Shown here: piece after piece, positions 23,123 to 30,872 of the stretch
How positions within the stretch are numbered: the first letter of the stretch is position 1
Layout: the number at the start of each line of letters is the position of its first letter
NCBI RefSeq assembly: GCF_007859915.1
Contig: NZ_SJPM01000015.1
Span: 86,762 to 150,761, forward strand
Source of the DNA: Neorhodopirellula pilleata
GTDB lineage: Bacteria > Planctomycetota > Planctomycetia > Pirellulales > Pirellulaceae
Direction: 5' to 3'
DNA: 64,000 bases
Made by a program: the position numbers and the translations under genes
Notes under the pieces: generated by a model
The model's database searches: none
The model's input: the letters and a program-made list of their open reading frames with translations, nothing else
What the model was told of the DNA's origin: nothing

Positions 23123-25999
23123 TCAGACTCCTATGATTTGCCATTGAGACAAGGCCGAGCTTGCTTGCTCGCTCGCGATCGCGATCCGTTCGAACACGTC
23201 GCCGCCGGCGGCTTCGGCCGCCGTTTTGGTTGTCGTCGCTTCGGTCGACCGGTTGGCGATCGCGTCGCCGCCGGCGATGCGTTCGGCCAGGGCGGCTTGT
23301 TGTTGCATCTGAGCGGTGACTTCGATCGCTTGGTTAACTCGTTGCTGCTCGATGCCGGCGAGTCGCATCGCGGCGGCCTCGAGGCGATCGGCTTCGGCTT
23401 GCTCGATTTCGTTCTTTCGCAACACGTTTTGATCGTCGACCATTGCGGCGTAGACTTGCGAGCCGTCGGTGATGTCGCCGCCGGCGGTTGCCAGGTCGTC
23501 GGGGATGTCGACGAATTGCATCGCGGCGTTACGCTTGGCGGCTTCGAACTCGGCCTCGGTCAAGAGGTTCCGCATTCGCATTTCGTGCAAGTCGGTTAGT
23601 TCGGTCGCCAGTTGTGCGACCGGTCCGCGCTGCGTCTCGGTGATCTTGGCGGCTTCGGCCGCTAGGCTTTTGAGCCGATCACGTTCAGTGTCCCTTGCTT
23701 TATTGCGTTGTTCGATCAGCTCGAGCTCACGACGCATTTCGAACGTTCGTTGCAATTGCTCTGGGGTCGCGCCCTGTTGTTGTAATCCCGCAAGCTCTTC
23801 GGAATCGCGATCGGATAGACGCGGATTCATGTTTCTGAGCTGCTCGGCAATCTTCGCCTTTTCGACTTGATCACGCAGCGAGTTCTCTTGGTCTCGCAGT
23901 TTTTGAGCGTTCTCGAGCTCTTTGTTCCGCTCTCGGAGTGCCGCAATCTCTTGTTTGATCGGTTCGTCGATCTCGGCGTTTTTGAGTAGATAAGCGTCTG
24001 ACGCTTCCGCGCCGAGCGTCAGCTCGCGATTGCGTTCCTTCAGTTGCCGAAGTTCTTCGGCGTAGTTGTCGACTTCAGGATTCACAACCTTGGCGGCGTT
24101 TTGCTTGGCGGCCACTTGCTCGGCGGCGATTTGTCTCGATGCCTCCGCTTCTTCCTTCCGTTTGGCTGCACCCTCTTCCGCTGCTTTCTTTGCCGCCAGG
24201 TAGTTGTTTCGAATGTCATCGCCGACGGTAACGGGCTCGAACGCTTTCGCGATGGCGACGCCCAATCCAATAATGTCTCTAGTGCCCGCCTCGTAAAGCA
24301 ATCTCGTGAATCGAGTAACGTAGACCGACGTTTCCGCCATGTAGGCAGCGAGCTCGACGGCTGAGTCAGCCGCTTGCGTAATGCCGCCTCCCATCTCGCC
24401 CGCCATCGGTGCCATGCCGCTTATCGTCTGGGCGATCGCCGTCACCGCAGGTGCAAACTCAACCGTGACTTGCCTAGCCCATCCGTCCCAGATAGCTTGC
24501 AGCTCGCCAACGGAATCGACCGCGTTAGTGAGTCCAAGCGACTGAACGTCATTGACCGTTAGGCCATAGCGATCGGCTGCCCTCTTGGCGTCATCAAGGC
24601 CCTTTGCACCGCCAGCCAAAACATCGGCAAGCGCAAGGCCCTCCTCCTCGAACAGCTTCGCCGCGATCCTAGCACGGTCGATCGGATTGGCGACCTCGCT
24701 AGCCGCTTGGACAATTTGCCGAAAGGCGATCGCGGGATCTTCTAGGGCCAGTTTAGACGCGTCGAGGCCGAGAGCTTGGATTGAAGCTAACGCGTCGCCG
24801 CCGCCGGCAGCCGCCTCGCTGATCTTGGCTGAAAGTTTTGTGACAACCACCATCGTTTGGTCGGCCGACATTCCAGCGTTTTGCGACGCGGCGAATTGAA
24901 TCGCCGCGTAGTCTTGCACCGAAGTGCCTAGCATTCGGGCTGATCGATCCATTTTCACAACGAGATCGGCTTGCTCGGCTACGCTTTGGCTAAACGCGCT
25001 CGCTGCGGACGAGGCTAAGCGATACGCACCGTAGGCAGCGCCGAGCCCAACCGCCAAGCCTGCAATGGCCGGCCCCATGCGAACCAGCGAAGCACCTCGC
25101 CCCGCCAGGCCGCCGATCATCGGCATGTTGTCGATCTCGTCGCGTAGCTTTGGCTTGGACGGCGAGTCCGGACGTTGTGGGGCACCGCGTCGGGCGATGT
25201 CGGCGACGCCGCGTCGGAATGTTGTTTCGTCGATCGCTCCGGCTTTGCGCAGTCGATCGAGTTCGCGACGTTCCTCTCGCAGCTCCCGCGTCAGGCGTTC
25301 CGACGCGGTTGCGTAGCGGTCCGTCAGCGCGGCGCCGCGCCGTTGCAGGTCCGCCCGTCGCTCCTCGGCCGCGACGACGGCCGGTAGCTGCGAACGATAC
25401 TCGCGTAGGTGCCGAGTCGCTTCGCTTTGCGTCAGGCTTCCACGGTCGACCAGATTTCGGATCCTCCGCACCTCGTCGGCGTAGCGTTCCGAATCGGTCT
25501 GCAGGCGACGGCGAACGGCCGACGCTTCCTTTTCGACCGCGACGCGTTCCCGCTCGGCCGCGACCACGCTCGGCAGTTGCGACTTGTATTCCTTCAGGTG
25601 TCGCGTCGCCTCCGCTCGCGTCAGGTTGCCCCGGTTGATCATGTCGATCATCCGGAGCTGCTCGGCGCGGTACCGCTCGTCGTCGGTCATCAGCTTGCGA
25701 CGGATAGCGGCCGCGTCGGTCTCGGCGGCCGTCTGGGCCTTGCGAGCTGCGATCGCCTCGGGTTGCCGAGCGGTGATCCGCTCCATTGCCGTCGCGTAGG
25801 TCTTTTGATCCATCGCGCCGACGCGGAAGGCGTCCGTCAAACGCTTCACCGTCGCCGCCGATTGCTCGGCCGGTTCCTGCAGGCGATAGAAGTCACGCCG
25901 GAGCTGCGATAGCTCGCGCTTCGTGATGATCCCGCCGGCCTGCAGTTTCGAGACGTCGAGCCCGATCCGGTAATTGAATGCTTCGACGGTTTTTGACAT
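23123..25999 (-). CDS. Tail tape measure protein
   Basis: 958 residues. It sets tail length and is the scaffold for tube assembly. The N-terminal ~300 residues are helical with at least two ~65-residue repeats (TDxERY...RG-LT-EATRHL-EY-SQLP-VVAAE). Hydrophobic helices occur near 305-340 (AGLAVGLGAAYGAYRLASS) and around 560-590. Long coiled coils fill the C-terminal third. By the usual ~1.5 angstrom per residue scaling the tail would be roughly 140 nm. It lies just after the frameshifted chaperone genes. Confidence 0.92.
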   Translation of the reverse strand: MSKTVEAFNYRIGLDVSKLQAGGIITKRELSQLRRDFYRLQEPAEQSAATVKRLTDAFRVGAMDQKTYATAMERITARQPEAIAARKAQTAAETDAAAIRRKLMTDDERYRAEQLRMIDMINRGNLTRAEATRHLKEYKSQLPSVVAAERERVAVEKEASAVRRRLQTDSERYADEVRRIRNLVDRGSLTQSEATRHLREYRSQLPAVVAAEERRADLQRRGAALTDRYATASERLTRELREERRELDRLRKAGAIDETTFRRGVADIARRGAPQRPDSPSKPKLRDEIDNMPMIGGLAGRGASLVRMGPAIAGLAVGLGAAYGAYRLASSAASAFSQSVAEQADLVVKMDRSARMLGTSVQDYAAIQFAASQNAGMSADQTMVVVTKLSAKISEAAAGGGDALASIQALGLDASKLALEDPAIAFRQIVQAASEVANPIDRARIAAKLFEEEGLALADVLAGGAKGLDDAKRAADRYGLTVNDVQSLGLTNAVDSVGELQAIWDGWARQVTVEFAPAVTAIAQTISGMAPMAGEMGGGITQAADSAVELAAYMAETSVYVTRFTRLLYEAGTRDIIGLGVAIAKAFEPVTVGDDIRNNYLAAKKAAEEGAAKRKEEAEASRQIAAEQVAAKQNAAKVVNPEVDNYAEELRQLKERNRELTLGAEASDAYLLKNAEIDEPIKQEIAALRERNKELENAQKLRDQENSLRDQVEKAKIAEQLRNMNPRLSDRDSEELAGLQQQGATPEQLQRTFEMRRELELIEQRNKARDTERDRLKSLAAEAAKITETQRGPVAQLATELTDLHEMRMRNLLTEAEFEAAKRNAAMQFVDIPDDLATAGGDITDGSQVYAAMVDDQNVLRKNEIEQAEADRLEAAAMRLAGIEQQRVNQAIEVTAQMQQQAALAERIAGGDAIANRSTEATTTKTAAEAAGGDVFERIAIASEQASSALSQWQIIGV

Positions 26000-26005
26000 T
26001 GCCGG

Positions 26006-26347
26006 CTACCTCAGTTTGACCATGGACGCGGCCCACGCCGCCATTTGATCCGTGGTCATGCTCGCACGGCCGTCGGACGCGTCGGCGGTTTTCGGCATGA
26101 AGTCGGCCACACGCTTCGCGTCGAGCTTCTCGCCGTTGCTTGCGGCGATCCATGACGCGACGCGGTAGACTTCCGCCGCGATCGTCGCCGACTGCAGCCA
26201 CGGCGACGGGATCGGTTCGAATCGATCGAACTCGAGCCACCGGTCAATTACGGCCGGCTCGACGGAATCAATCCACTCGATCGGGTCGGGGATACCCAGA
26301 GCGATCGCCAACCGGAACGCGAAGCGAATCCGGGGCGATCGGATTAG
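26006..26347 (-). CDS. Tail assembly chaperone, frameshift extension (gpT-like)
   Basis: Read in the -1 frame from the slippery site at 26347-26353. The extension begins LIRSPRIRFAFRLAIALGIP and continues DPIEWIDSVEPAVIDRWLEF, a pattern typical of gpT-type chaperone C-terminal parts. A separate TTG-started frame (101 residues) is possible, but the chaperone-like sequence begins upstream of that TTG, which favours a fused 241-residue product. It binds tape measure protein during tail assembly. Confidence 0.78.
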   Translation of the reverse strand, partial: LIRSPRIRFAFRLAIALGIPDPIEWIDSVEPAVIDRWLEFDRFEPIPSPWLQSATIAAEVYRVASWIAASNGEKLDAKRVADFMPKTADASDGRASMTTDQMAAWAASMVKLR

Positions 26348-26730
26348 TTTTTTGCCGAGTCCGCCGCCTCGTCGTCGGCCGCCTTGTCGTCAAAACCGAG
26401 ATGCTTGCGGACGGCCGCCCAAAGAGGCTCGAACACGTCCGGCGGCAAGTTGTCGACGCGTTCCCATTCGTCATCGCGATACAACCGGGCACCCTTGGAA
26501 TCACACAAGCACGCCGCCAGGATGCGGGCAGGACGCTCACGAAGGCGTCCCTCGACCTGATTCCCTTCGGAATCAAACACGCCGGCGTCGATCGCGTAGA
26601 GCACGCTGCGACGCAGCGACATGAACACGATCCGCGCCCCGGTCGGCAACGTGAACGATCCATAACGAGGCTTTGCGAGTTGGTCGAGCTCGGCACGGCC
26701 GAGAGTTTGGGTTTCGGTTGCTTCGGACAT
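26344..26730 (-). CDS. Tail assembly chaperone (gpG-like)
   Basis: 128 residues between tail-tube and tape-measure genes. GSFTLPTGARIVFMSLRRS, then an acidic C-terminus ending DSAKN at the slippery site. In lambda-like phages gpG and the frameshift product gpGT are made in a fixed ratio and chaperone the tape measure protein. Confidence 0.78.
   Translation of the reverse strand: MSEATETQTLGRAELDQLAKPRYGSFTLPTGARIVFMSLRRSVLYAIDAGVFDSEGNQVEGRLRERPARILAACLCDSKGARLYRDDEWERVDNLPPDVFEPLWAAVRKHLGFDDKAADDEAADSAKN
26347..26353 (-). promoter_or_regulatory. Programmed -1 frameshift site A AAA AAC
   Basis: Minus-strand heptamer A AAA AAC, in the correct phase (GCA AAA AAC), directly before the TAA of the gpG-like gene. 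Slippage by -1 opens the gpT-like frame. Confidence 0.8.
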
Positions 26731-26789
26731 TGTTTGAAATTGCTAAGGATGAATTGACGGAATTGAAAACAGGCTTCCAGCGTGATCGC

Positions 26790-27209
26790 TTATCGCTTGT
26801 TGGTCAGCTTGTCGATCTCGGCTTGCGACGGCGTGTCGTTCGAATAGAACTCTCGAGGCGACTCTTCGCCCGTGAACTTCCGCACCGCCTCGACGACTTG
26901 CGGGATTTCGTCCGGAAGAAACTCGGCCAGAGCGAAGATCGGCCCGCCGGCTGCCATCGTCCACGCGTGCATCTTTCCGTCAACGATCACGTTCAGGTGA
27001 CCCGTCGGGACTCGCCTCGGTTTGCCCCGCACGTTGCGGAATCCGAAACGCTCGGTGATCTCGATCGAGATTGAATCGTCGACCAAGTCGGTTTCGACGA
27101 TCACCGGCGGATCAACCGGCGTTTGCGATGCGGCGGCCGTCGGCGTCGCCGCGATCTGCTCGAGCTCGTCGGCCGTCGACACGTCGGCGATGGTTTCGTC
27201 TGAAGTCAT
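26790..27209 (-). CDS. Unknown tail-module protein
   Basis: 139 residues between tail tube and chaperones. Ala/Thr-rich acidic N-terminus, then FGFRNVRGKPRRVPTGHLNV and a VVEAVRKFTG helix. May be a second chaperone-type or tail-assembly protein; no homology recognised. Confidence 0.65.
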   Translation of the reverse strand: MTSDETIADVSTADELEQIAATPTAAASQTPVDPPVIVETDLVDDSISIEITERFGFRNVRGKPRRVPTGHLNVIVDGKMHAWTMAAGGPIFALAEFLPDEIPQVVEAVRKFTGEESPREFYSNDTPSQAEIDKLTNKR

Positions 27210-27260
27210 TGGGAAAGTTCCTAGGATGGAAAGAGAATCGAGTCAGTGAAGGCGAGCTGA

Positions 27261-27713
27261 TTAAGCGACGGTCGCCGGGGTGAACGTGAACTTCGTTCCG
27301 CCGTCGGCCGTGGCTTGGCCGTCGAGCTTGAATTTGGTCTTGCCCATCATGATCGTGTTGAGCTGCGCGGACGGAAGCAATCGCAGCGTGAAGAAACCAG
27401 ACGCGACCCAGCTAGCGGCCGCCGATTGATCCGGAGCCGCCGGCAGAGTCACCGTCAACGTCGCACGAACGCGAGCGTCCGGCGGCAAGGCGGCACCGTT
27501 CCAAAAGAACTCCATCTCGATTTCGCCAGGCTCGACGAGATCGCCGGGGATATAACTCTTCTCGTCTTCAGTGGTCAGGTGCGACGTCTCGAGAGCGTCG
27601 ATCGTGCGCTGCAGCTCGCCGATCTGTTTCATTCGAGCTTGAAACGTTCCGCCGCCGTCGTCGGCGTGAATAGCAAAAACGGCGGTCGCAAGTTGGCCGG
27701 TATCAGGAACCAT
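27261..27713 (-). CDS. Major tail tube protein
   Basis: 150 residues. Position after the tail terminator and sequence type (PGDLVEPGEIEMEFFWNG, then a C-terminal GGTKFTFTPATVA strand) fit the siphovirus tail tube fold, as in lambda gpV-like proteins. It polymerises around the tape measure protein. Confidence 0.78.
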   Translation of the reverse strand: MVPDTGQLATAVFAIHADDGGGTFQARMKQIGELQRTIDALETSHLTTEDEKSYIPGDLVEPGEIEMEFFWNGAALPPDARVRATLTVTLPAAPDQSAAASWVASGFFTLRLLPSAQLNTIMMGKTKFKLDGQATADGGTKFTFTPATVA

Positions 27714-27728
27714 CGACGGGGCTCATCT

Positions 27729-28181
27729 CTAAAGGGTCGGCGGATTGTTATCGCGATAGAACATCCGAAAGTCCGTTTGTTCGACGGCTAACAGAGTTTC
27801 GCCGCCGAGCGGGTCGGGTTCTTCGCGAGAGTTCGAGTCTCTTTCAGTTATCGACGCGACCCATACGTCGTCGGCGTTTCCACGGCCGAACGATTGCACG
27901 GCCGACAGGATCGCCGCCGCGATCGCCGCCGCTTCCGATTTGTTCGGCGAGTACGACTCGACTTGAACGATCGCCTCACGCAAAACCGTCGGACCGGTCA
28001 GGCCCTCGACAGGCCGGTCGTCGATCTTCCACAGCAGCACGTAGGGGGGTCTGTCATCGATGGCGGTCGAACCAGGCCGCACCGCGAAACCGCCGCCTAA
28101 TGCCGCCGGCGTCGCGAGTTTCGCCGCCAATGCCGCATTGCCAAGAATGATCGCTCGGATTGCTCGGATCGGTCCGTTCAT
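27729..28181 (-). CDS. Tail terminator / completion protein
   Basis: 150 residues. PYVLLWKIDDRP, then VLREAIVQVESYSPNKSEA, fits the DUF3168/gp17-like tail terminator group, which caps the finished tube and joins it to the head. Overlaps the gp10-like gene by 4 bp. Confidence 0.75.
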   Translation of the reverse strand: MNGPIRAIRAIILGNAALAAKLATPAALGGGFAVRPGSTAIDDRPPYVLLWKIDDRPVEGLTGPTVLREAIVQVESYSPNKSEAAAIAAAILSAVQSFGRGNADDVWVASITERDSNSREEPDPLGGETLLAVEQTDFRMFYRDNNPPTL

Positions 28182-28609
28182 CGAATCCCCTCGGCCGCTT
28201 GTTTAAGTCGTGATTCGATCGCGGCGGCTTGCTGCGATCGCGTCGCCTCGACGGCCGGCCGTAGCCACGGATGCGGCGGGACTCGCATCGTTCCGCCGTT
28301 CTGCAGCTTTTGGATATGGCCGTTCTCGACGAGGTGGCCGTGTGCTCCTTCAGGCCAGGCACCGCCGACGAGAGCGATCACAACCGTGCGATACTCACGC
28401 ACAACGACGTAGATCGAATCGCGAAGCGGTTTCAATCCGGCCTTGTCGCCGCGATAGCCCGGGGCGGTCACTCGAGGTTTCGCATCCGCCGCGACGATCT
28501 CGCCGGCGGACTCGGCCGCGTCATTGAGCACGCCGGCACGCAGCGACGCCTCGAGCTTGTCGACGTAAGCGAACGCCGCCTCGTCAATTTCGAATTGCAC
28601 TTGGATCAT
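28178..28609 (-). CDS. HK97 gp10-like tail completion protein
   Basis: 143 residues from ATG 28609, which overlaps the preceding stop; the longer upstream frame is a shadow. AAESAGEIVAADAKPRVTAP, then a C-terminal HLVENGH and PHPWLRPAVEA, are family hallmarks. Acts at the head-tail joint. Confidence 0.88.
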   Translation of the reverse strand: MIQVQFEIDEAAFAYVDKLEASLRAGVLNDAAESAGEIVAADAKPRVTAPGYRGDKAGLKPLRDSIYVVVREYRTVVIALVGGAWPEGAHGHLVENGHIQKLQNGGTMRVPPHPWLRPAVEATRSQQAAAIESRLKQAAEGIR

Positions 28610-28986
28610 GATCCGGAGCCCTCGTCGACGAGATCCATGCGAACGGCCGTGATGATCAAGAACCGACGACGACGATCCGGATCGATCGTTGCCGTGACTC
28701 GCCATTGCTGACCGTCGACGAAGAGCCGGCGTTCGAGATCGCCGGTCAAGTCTTGGCGATAGCGAATCGTCACTTCCAAACGCGTCACGCTGACGACTTG
28801 CCGACCGCGTTCCGCCTGCAGGGCGCGGACGTGTGCCGGCAGCTTCGACAGGATGACCGACCACGTCGTTTCGATCTCGCCGGTCGAATTGTTTTCGGTT
28901 CGCGTCGGCGATAGCACGTCGACGGCGTCACGCAATCGGCCTATCCGAAAGTCGCCGCCTTCGCGTCGCAGTTTGCTTTGGGACAT
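28606..28986 (-). CDS. Head-tail adaptor / head closure protein
   Basis: 126 residues from ATG 28986 (TAATG overlap with the upstream gene). IGRLRDAVDVLSPTRTENN and the central VTRLEVTIRYRQDL fit the SPP1 gp16-like head closure family. It plugs the portal after packaging. Confidence 0.85.
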   Translation of the reverse strand: MSQSKLRREGGDFRIGRLRDAVDVLSPTRTENNSTGEIETTWSVILSKLPAHVRALQAERGRQVVSVTRLEVTIRYRQDLTGDLERRLFVDGQQWRVTATIDPDRRRRFLIITAVRMDLVDEGSGS

Positions 28987-29168
28987 TAGTACGGCGCTCC
29001 GGCAGCCGCCGCCGCGAACACGATCGCCATGAACCAATACACCGGCCAAAAGACCAAAACGCTCGCGAGCGTCGATCCGTCGGCTTCACCGAAAACGAGA
29101 TGAAACGCGGCGGCGGTAAACATGCCGATTGATAGGTAGACCATCAAGACGTTTTCGAGGAACTTCAT
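28986..29168 (-). CDS. Small two-helix membrane protein
   Basis: 60 residues with hydrophobic segments at ~8-25 and ~35-56. It sits inside the head-tail connector genes and overlaps both neighbours. Membrane proteins here are unusual; holin or anti-holin is one possibility, without homology support. Confidence 0.6.
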   Translation of the reverse strand: MKFLENVLMVYLSIGMFTAAAFHLVFGEADGSTLASVLVFWPVYWFMAIVFAAAAAGAPY

Positions 29169-29374
29169 TTGAGGCGAATCTCTTGGAAACAGTCGTAGTC
29201 ATAGAGAGCGTCCTCGAATTGCCGTTCGTATCGTTTCAGCAACCGGCGTTGACGCAGTTTCGTGAACGGTCGAAACCAGCTCGTCATTTTGTAGACGAGC
29301 TTTTGCTCCTCCCAGAGCTTGCCCTTGATGTCGATCAAAGCGTTTAGCACGCTTCCGATACTCGCGTAGTCCAT
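29165..29374 (-). CDS. Small basic/aromatic protein
   Basis: 69 residues from ATG 29374 (ATG 29377 is the codon before). Rich in Lys, Arg, Tyr and Trp (SWFRPFTKLRQRRLLKRY) with a helical C-terminus. Overlaps the connector gene and the membrane protein gene. No family recognised. Confidence 0.6.
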   Translation of the reverse strand: MDYASIGSVLNALIDIKGKLWEEQKLVYKMTSWFRPFTKLRQRRLLKRYERQFEDALYDYDCFQEIRLK

Positions 29375-29946
29375 CACTCGCCCCCCACGACTCGCACGCC
29401 ATCGGCAAAGGGTTGCAACGACTTGACCAGGTGTTGATAGCCGAGCGGCACCTCGTTCGCGTCGCCGTCGGCCGTGACGGCTTCGGGATGCTCGAACCAG
29501 TGAGCGACCAGAGTCGCGATCAAGATCCGGACCGTCGGCGCGGGTGGCTGCGGTCCGAATGTCACAGCGACGCGTATAGCCTTGTGAGCGGATGCGATCG
29601 CCGGGATCTCGAGAACGCCCGGCCGTTTGCCGTCGTGAGTCGATCCGGCGATCACGGTTTCGTTGTCGTCGTCGTCGACCGCTTTCACCACGGCCGAAAC
29701 GAACGGCGACGCCGGCAGCCGGACCGATCGCGTCCCGGCCGGCAGCTCGGCCGCCGCGGTGACGGGATTCACTCGCAAACCCGTATCGCGTTCCACCGTC
29801 TCGACGGCAGCCGGGACGAGGAACTCGGTTAAATACGAATCATCGTCGTCGGCGTAGATCCTAGCGTGACGCTTGATCCACGGCAGAGCGATCAGAGCGC
29901 TATCGAGAGCGATCGCGGCAAACGTCCATCGAATCGGAGTCGACAA
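29374..29946 (-). CDS. Head-tail connector protein (phiE125 gp8 / gp6-like)
   Basis: 190 residues from TTG 29946. YLTEFLVPAAVETVERDTGL near residue 40 and the C-terminal VRILIATLVAHWFEHPEAV fit connector proteins that dock below the portal. The N-terminal ~17 residues before ALIALPWIKRH may not be translated. Confidence 0.82.
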   Translation of the reverse strand: MSTPIRWTFAAIALDSALIALPWIKRHARIYADDDDSYLTEFLVPAAVETVERDTGLRVNPVTAAAELPAGTRSVRLPASPFVSAVVKAVDDDDNETVIAGSTHDGKRPGVLEIPAIASAHKAIRVAVTFGPQPPAPTVRILIATLVAHWFEHPEAVTADGDANEVPLGYQHLVKSLQPFADGVRVVGGE

Positions 29947-29948
29947 GT

Positions 29949-30335
29949 TCAGGCCTCACGGACGATCTCGAGGGAAACCGACTTCGGTGCGGACGCGGCC
30001 AACTTGTCGGCCGCTTCGCTACCGCATTCGGCAATGAACGCCTTTTGCCAGGCGACGTAGGCTCGGCCGATCTTTTGACCGACGCGAATCCCGAACTTCT
30101 TAACGCTCTTCACGCCGCGCTCTTCCAGCCAGGCGAAAGCCACGTCGCGAAGTTGGTCCTCTTCGGTTCGCAGCTTGCGAGTTTCGGACTCGAGGGTACG
30201 CCGTTGCATGTTGAGCCATAGCAACCGCTCGAGCATCGCCTTGGATAGCTTCGGGTTCTCGGCGTCGACCTTCACTCGAGGCGGTGCGGCCTCGGGTGCG
30301 TCGACGTGTTGCGCGGCGGATTTCTTTTTAGCCAT
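29949..30335 (-). CDS. Basic helical protein in head module
   Basis: 128 residues. Lys/Ala-rich start, a long amphipathic helix (LERLLWLNMQRRTLESETRKL) and a basic GVKSVKKFGIRVGQKIG segment. It lies between capsid-side and connector genes. May bind DNA or the portal; unknown. Confidence 0.65.
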   Translation of the reverse strand: MAKKKSAAQHVDAPEAAPPRVKVDAENPKLSKAMLERLLWLNMQRRTLESETRKLRTEEDQLRDVAFAWLEERGVKSVKKFGIRVGQKIGRAYVAWQKAFIAECGSEAADKLAASAPKSVSLEIVREA

Positions 30336-30383
30336 CGTTGGGGACTCGCTCGAGTTGGTTTCACCTTCGCGAATGTTCCGCGA

Positions 30384-30683
30384 TCAGATGACCGGTTTCG
30401 CGTCGACGTCACCGCTGACGTTTCCGGCCTGCTTGTTTTCCGCTTTGCCGGTCGCCTTGTCGGTCGTTTCCGCCTTCGTCGCCGCTCTGGGCCCGCTTTT
30501 GGTTTTCGACGCGGATTTCTTGGCGGCCAGTTTTGGATTCCGGCGCGTTTTCGGTTCGGTTCCCTCGAGCCATCCCAGTTCGCCGTACTTCGCGGCGGTT
30601 GCTTCGTCGAGTTCGATCTCGTCGCCGCGTTTGAAGTTGACGCCATCGCGTCGGACGGAAGTTGTCAAAGTAAACTTAGCCAT
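30384..30683 (-). CDS. Small protein with Lys/Ala-rich tail
   Basis: 99 residues from ATG 30683; the longer frame upstream spans terminator hairpins and is not credible. The N-terminal FTLTTSVRRDGVNFKRGDEI, then a ~50-residue Lys/Ala/Thr tail like that of the small terminase. Possibly a head decoration or DNA-binding protein (inference). Confidence 0.65.
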   Translation of the reverse strand: MAKFTLTTSVRRDGVNFKRGDEIELDEATAAKYGELGWLEGTEPKTRRNPKLAAKKSASKTKSGPRAATKAETTDKATGKAENKQAGNVSGDVDAKPVI

Positions 30684-30710
30684 GATCGCTCCGGTGAATC
30701 GGTCGGTAAA

Positions 30711-30757
30711 CAAAAACGGCCGGCCGGTTCCGAAAGGAGTAAAAGAACCGGCCGGCC
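30711..30757 (-). terminator. Strong Rho-independent terminator
   Basis: Perfect 13-bp arms GGCCGGCCGGTTC (30718-30730) and GAACCGGCCGGCC (30745-30757), 14-base loop, followed on the minus strand by GTTTTTG. Separates the capsid gene from the downstream connector and tail genes. Confidence 0.8.
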
Positions 30758-30814
30758 TTTGCATTCGGGCCGGCGAGTCACAAGGCCGGCCCCTCACAGT
30801 TATTAGAACAAGGC

Positions 30815-30851
30815 GGCCGGCGTGTCCTGGGCAATCCAAGACACGCCGGCC
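30815..30851 (-). terminator. Hairpin directly after capsid gene
   Basis: Perfect 12-bp arms GGCCGGCGTGTC (30815-30826) and GACACGCCGGCC (30840-30851) 21 bp past the capsid stop. No strong T-run, so an attenuator or mRNA-stabilising hairpin is also possible. Confidence 0.6.
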
Positions 30852-30872
30852 TTCAGGGGTTGAATCGCTAGA

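Noticed and set aside
30684..30839. N-terminal extension of the gene at 30384-30683
   Set aside because: It would be encoded by two terminator hairpins; ATG 30683 is the sensible start.
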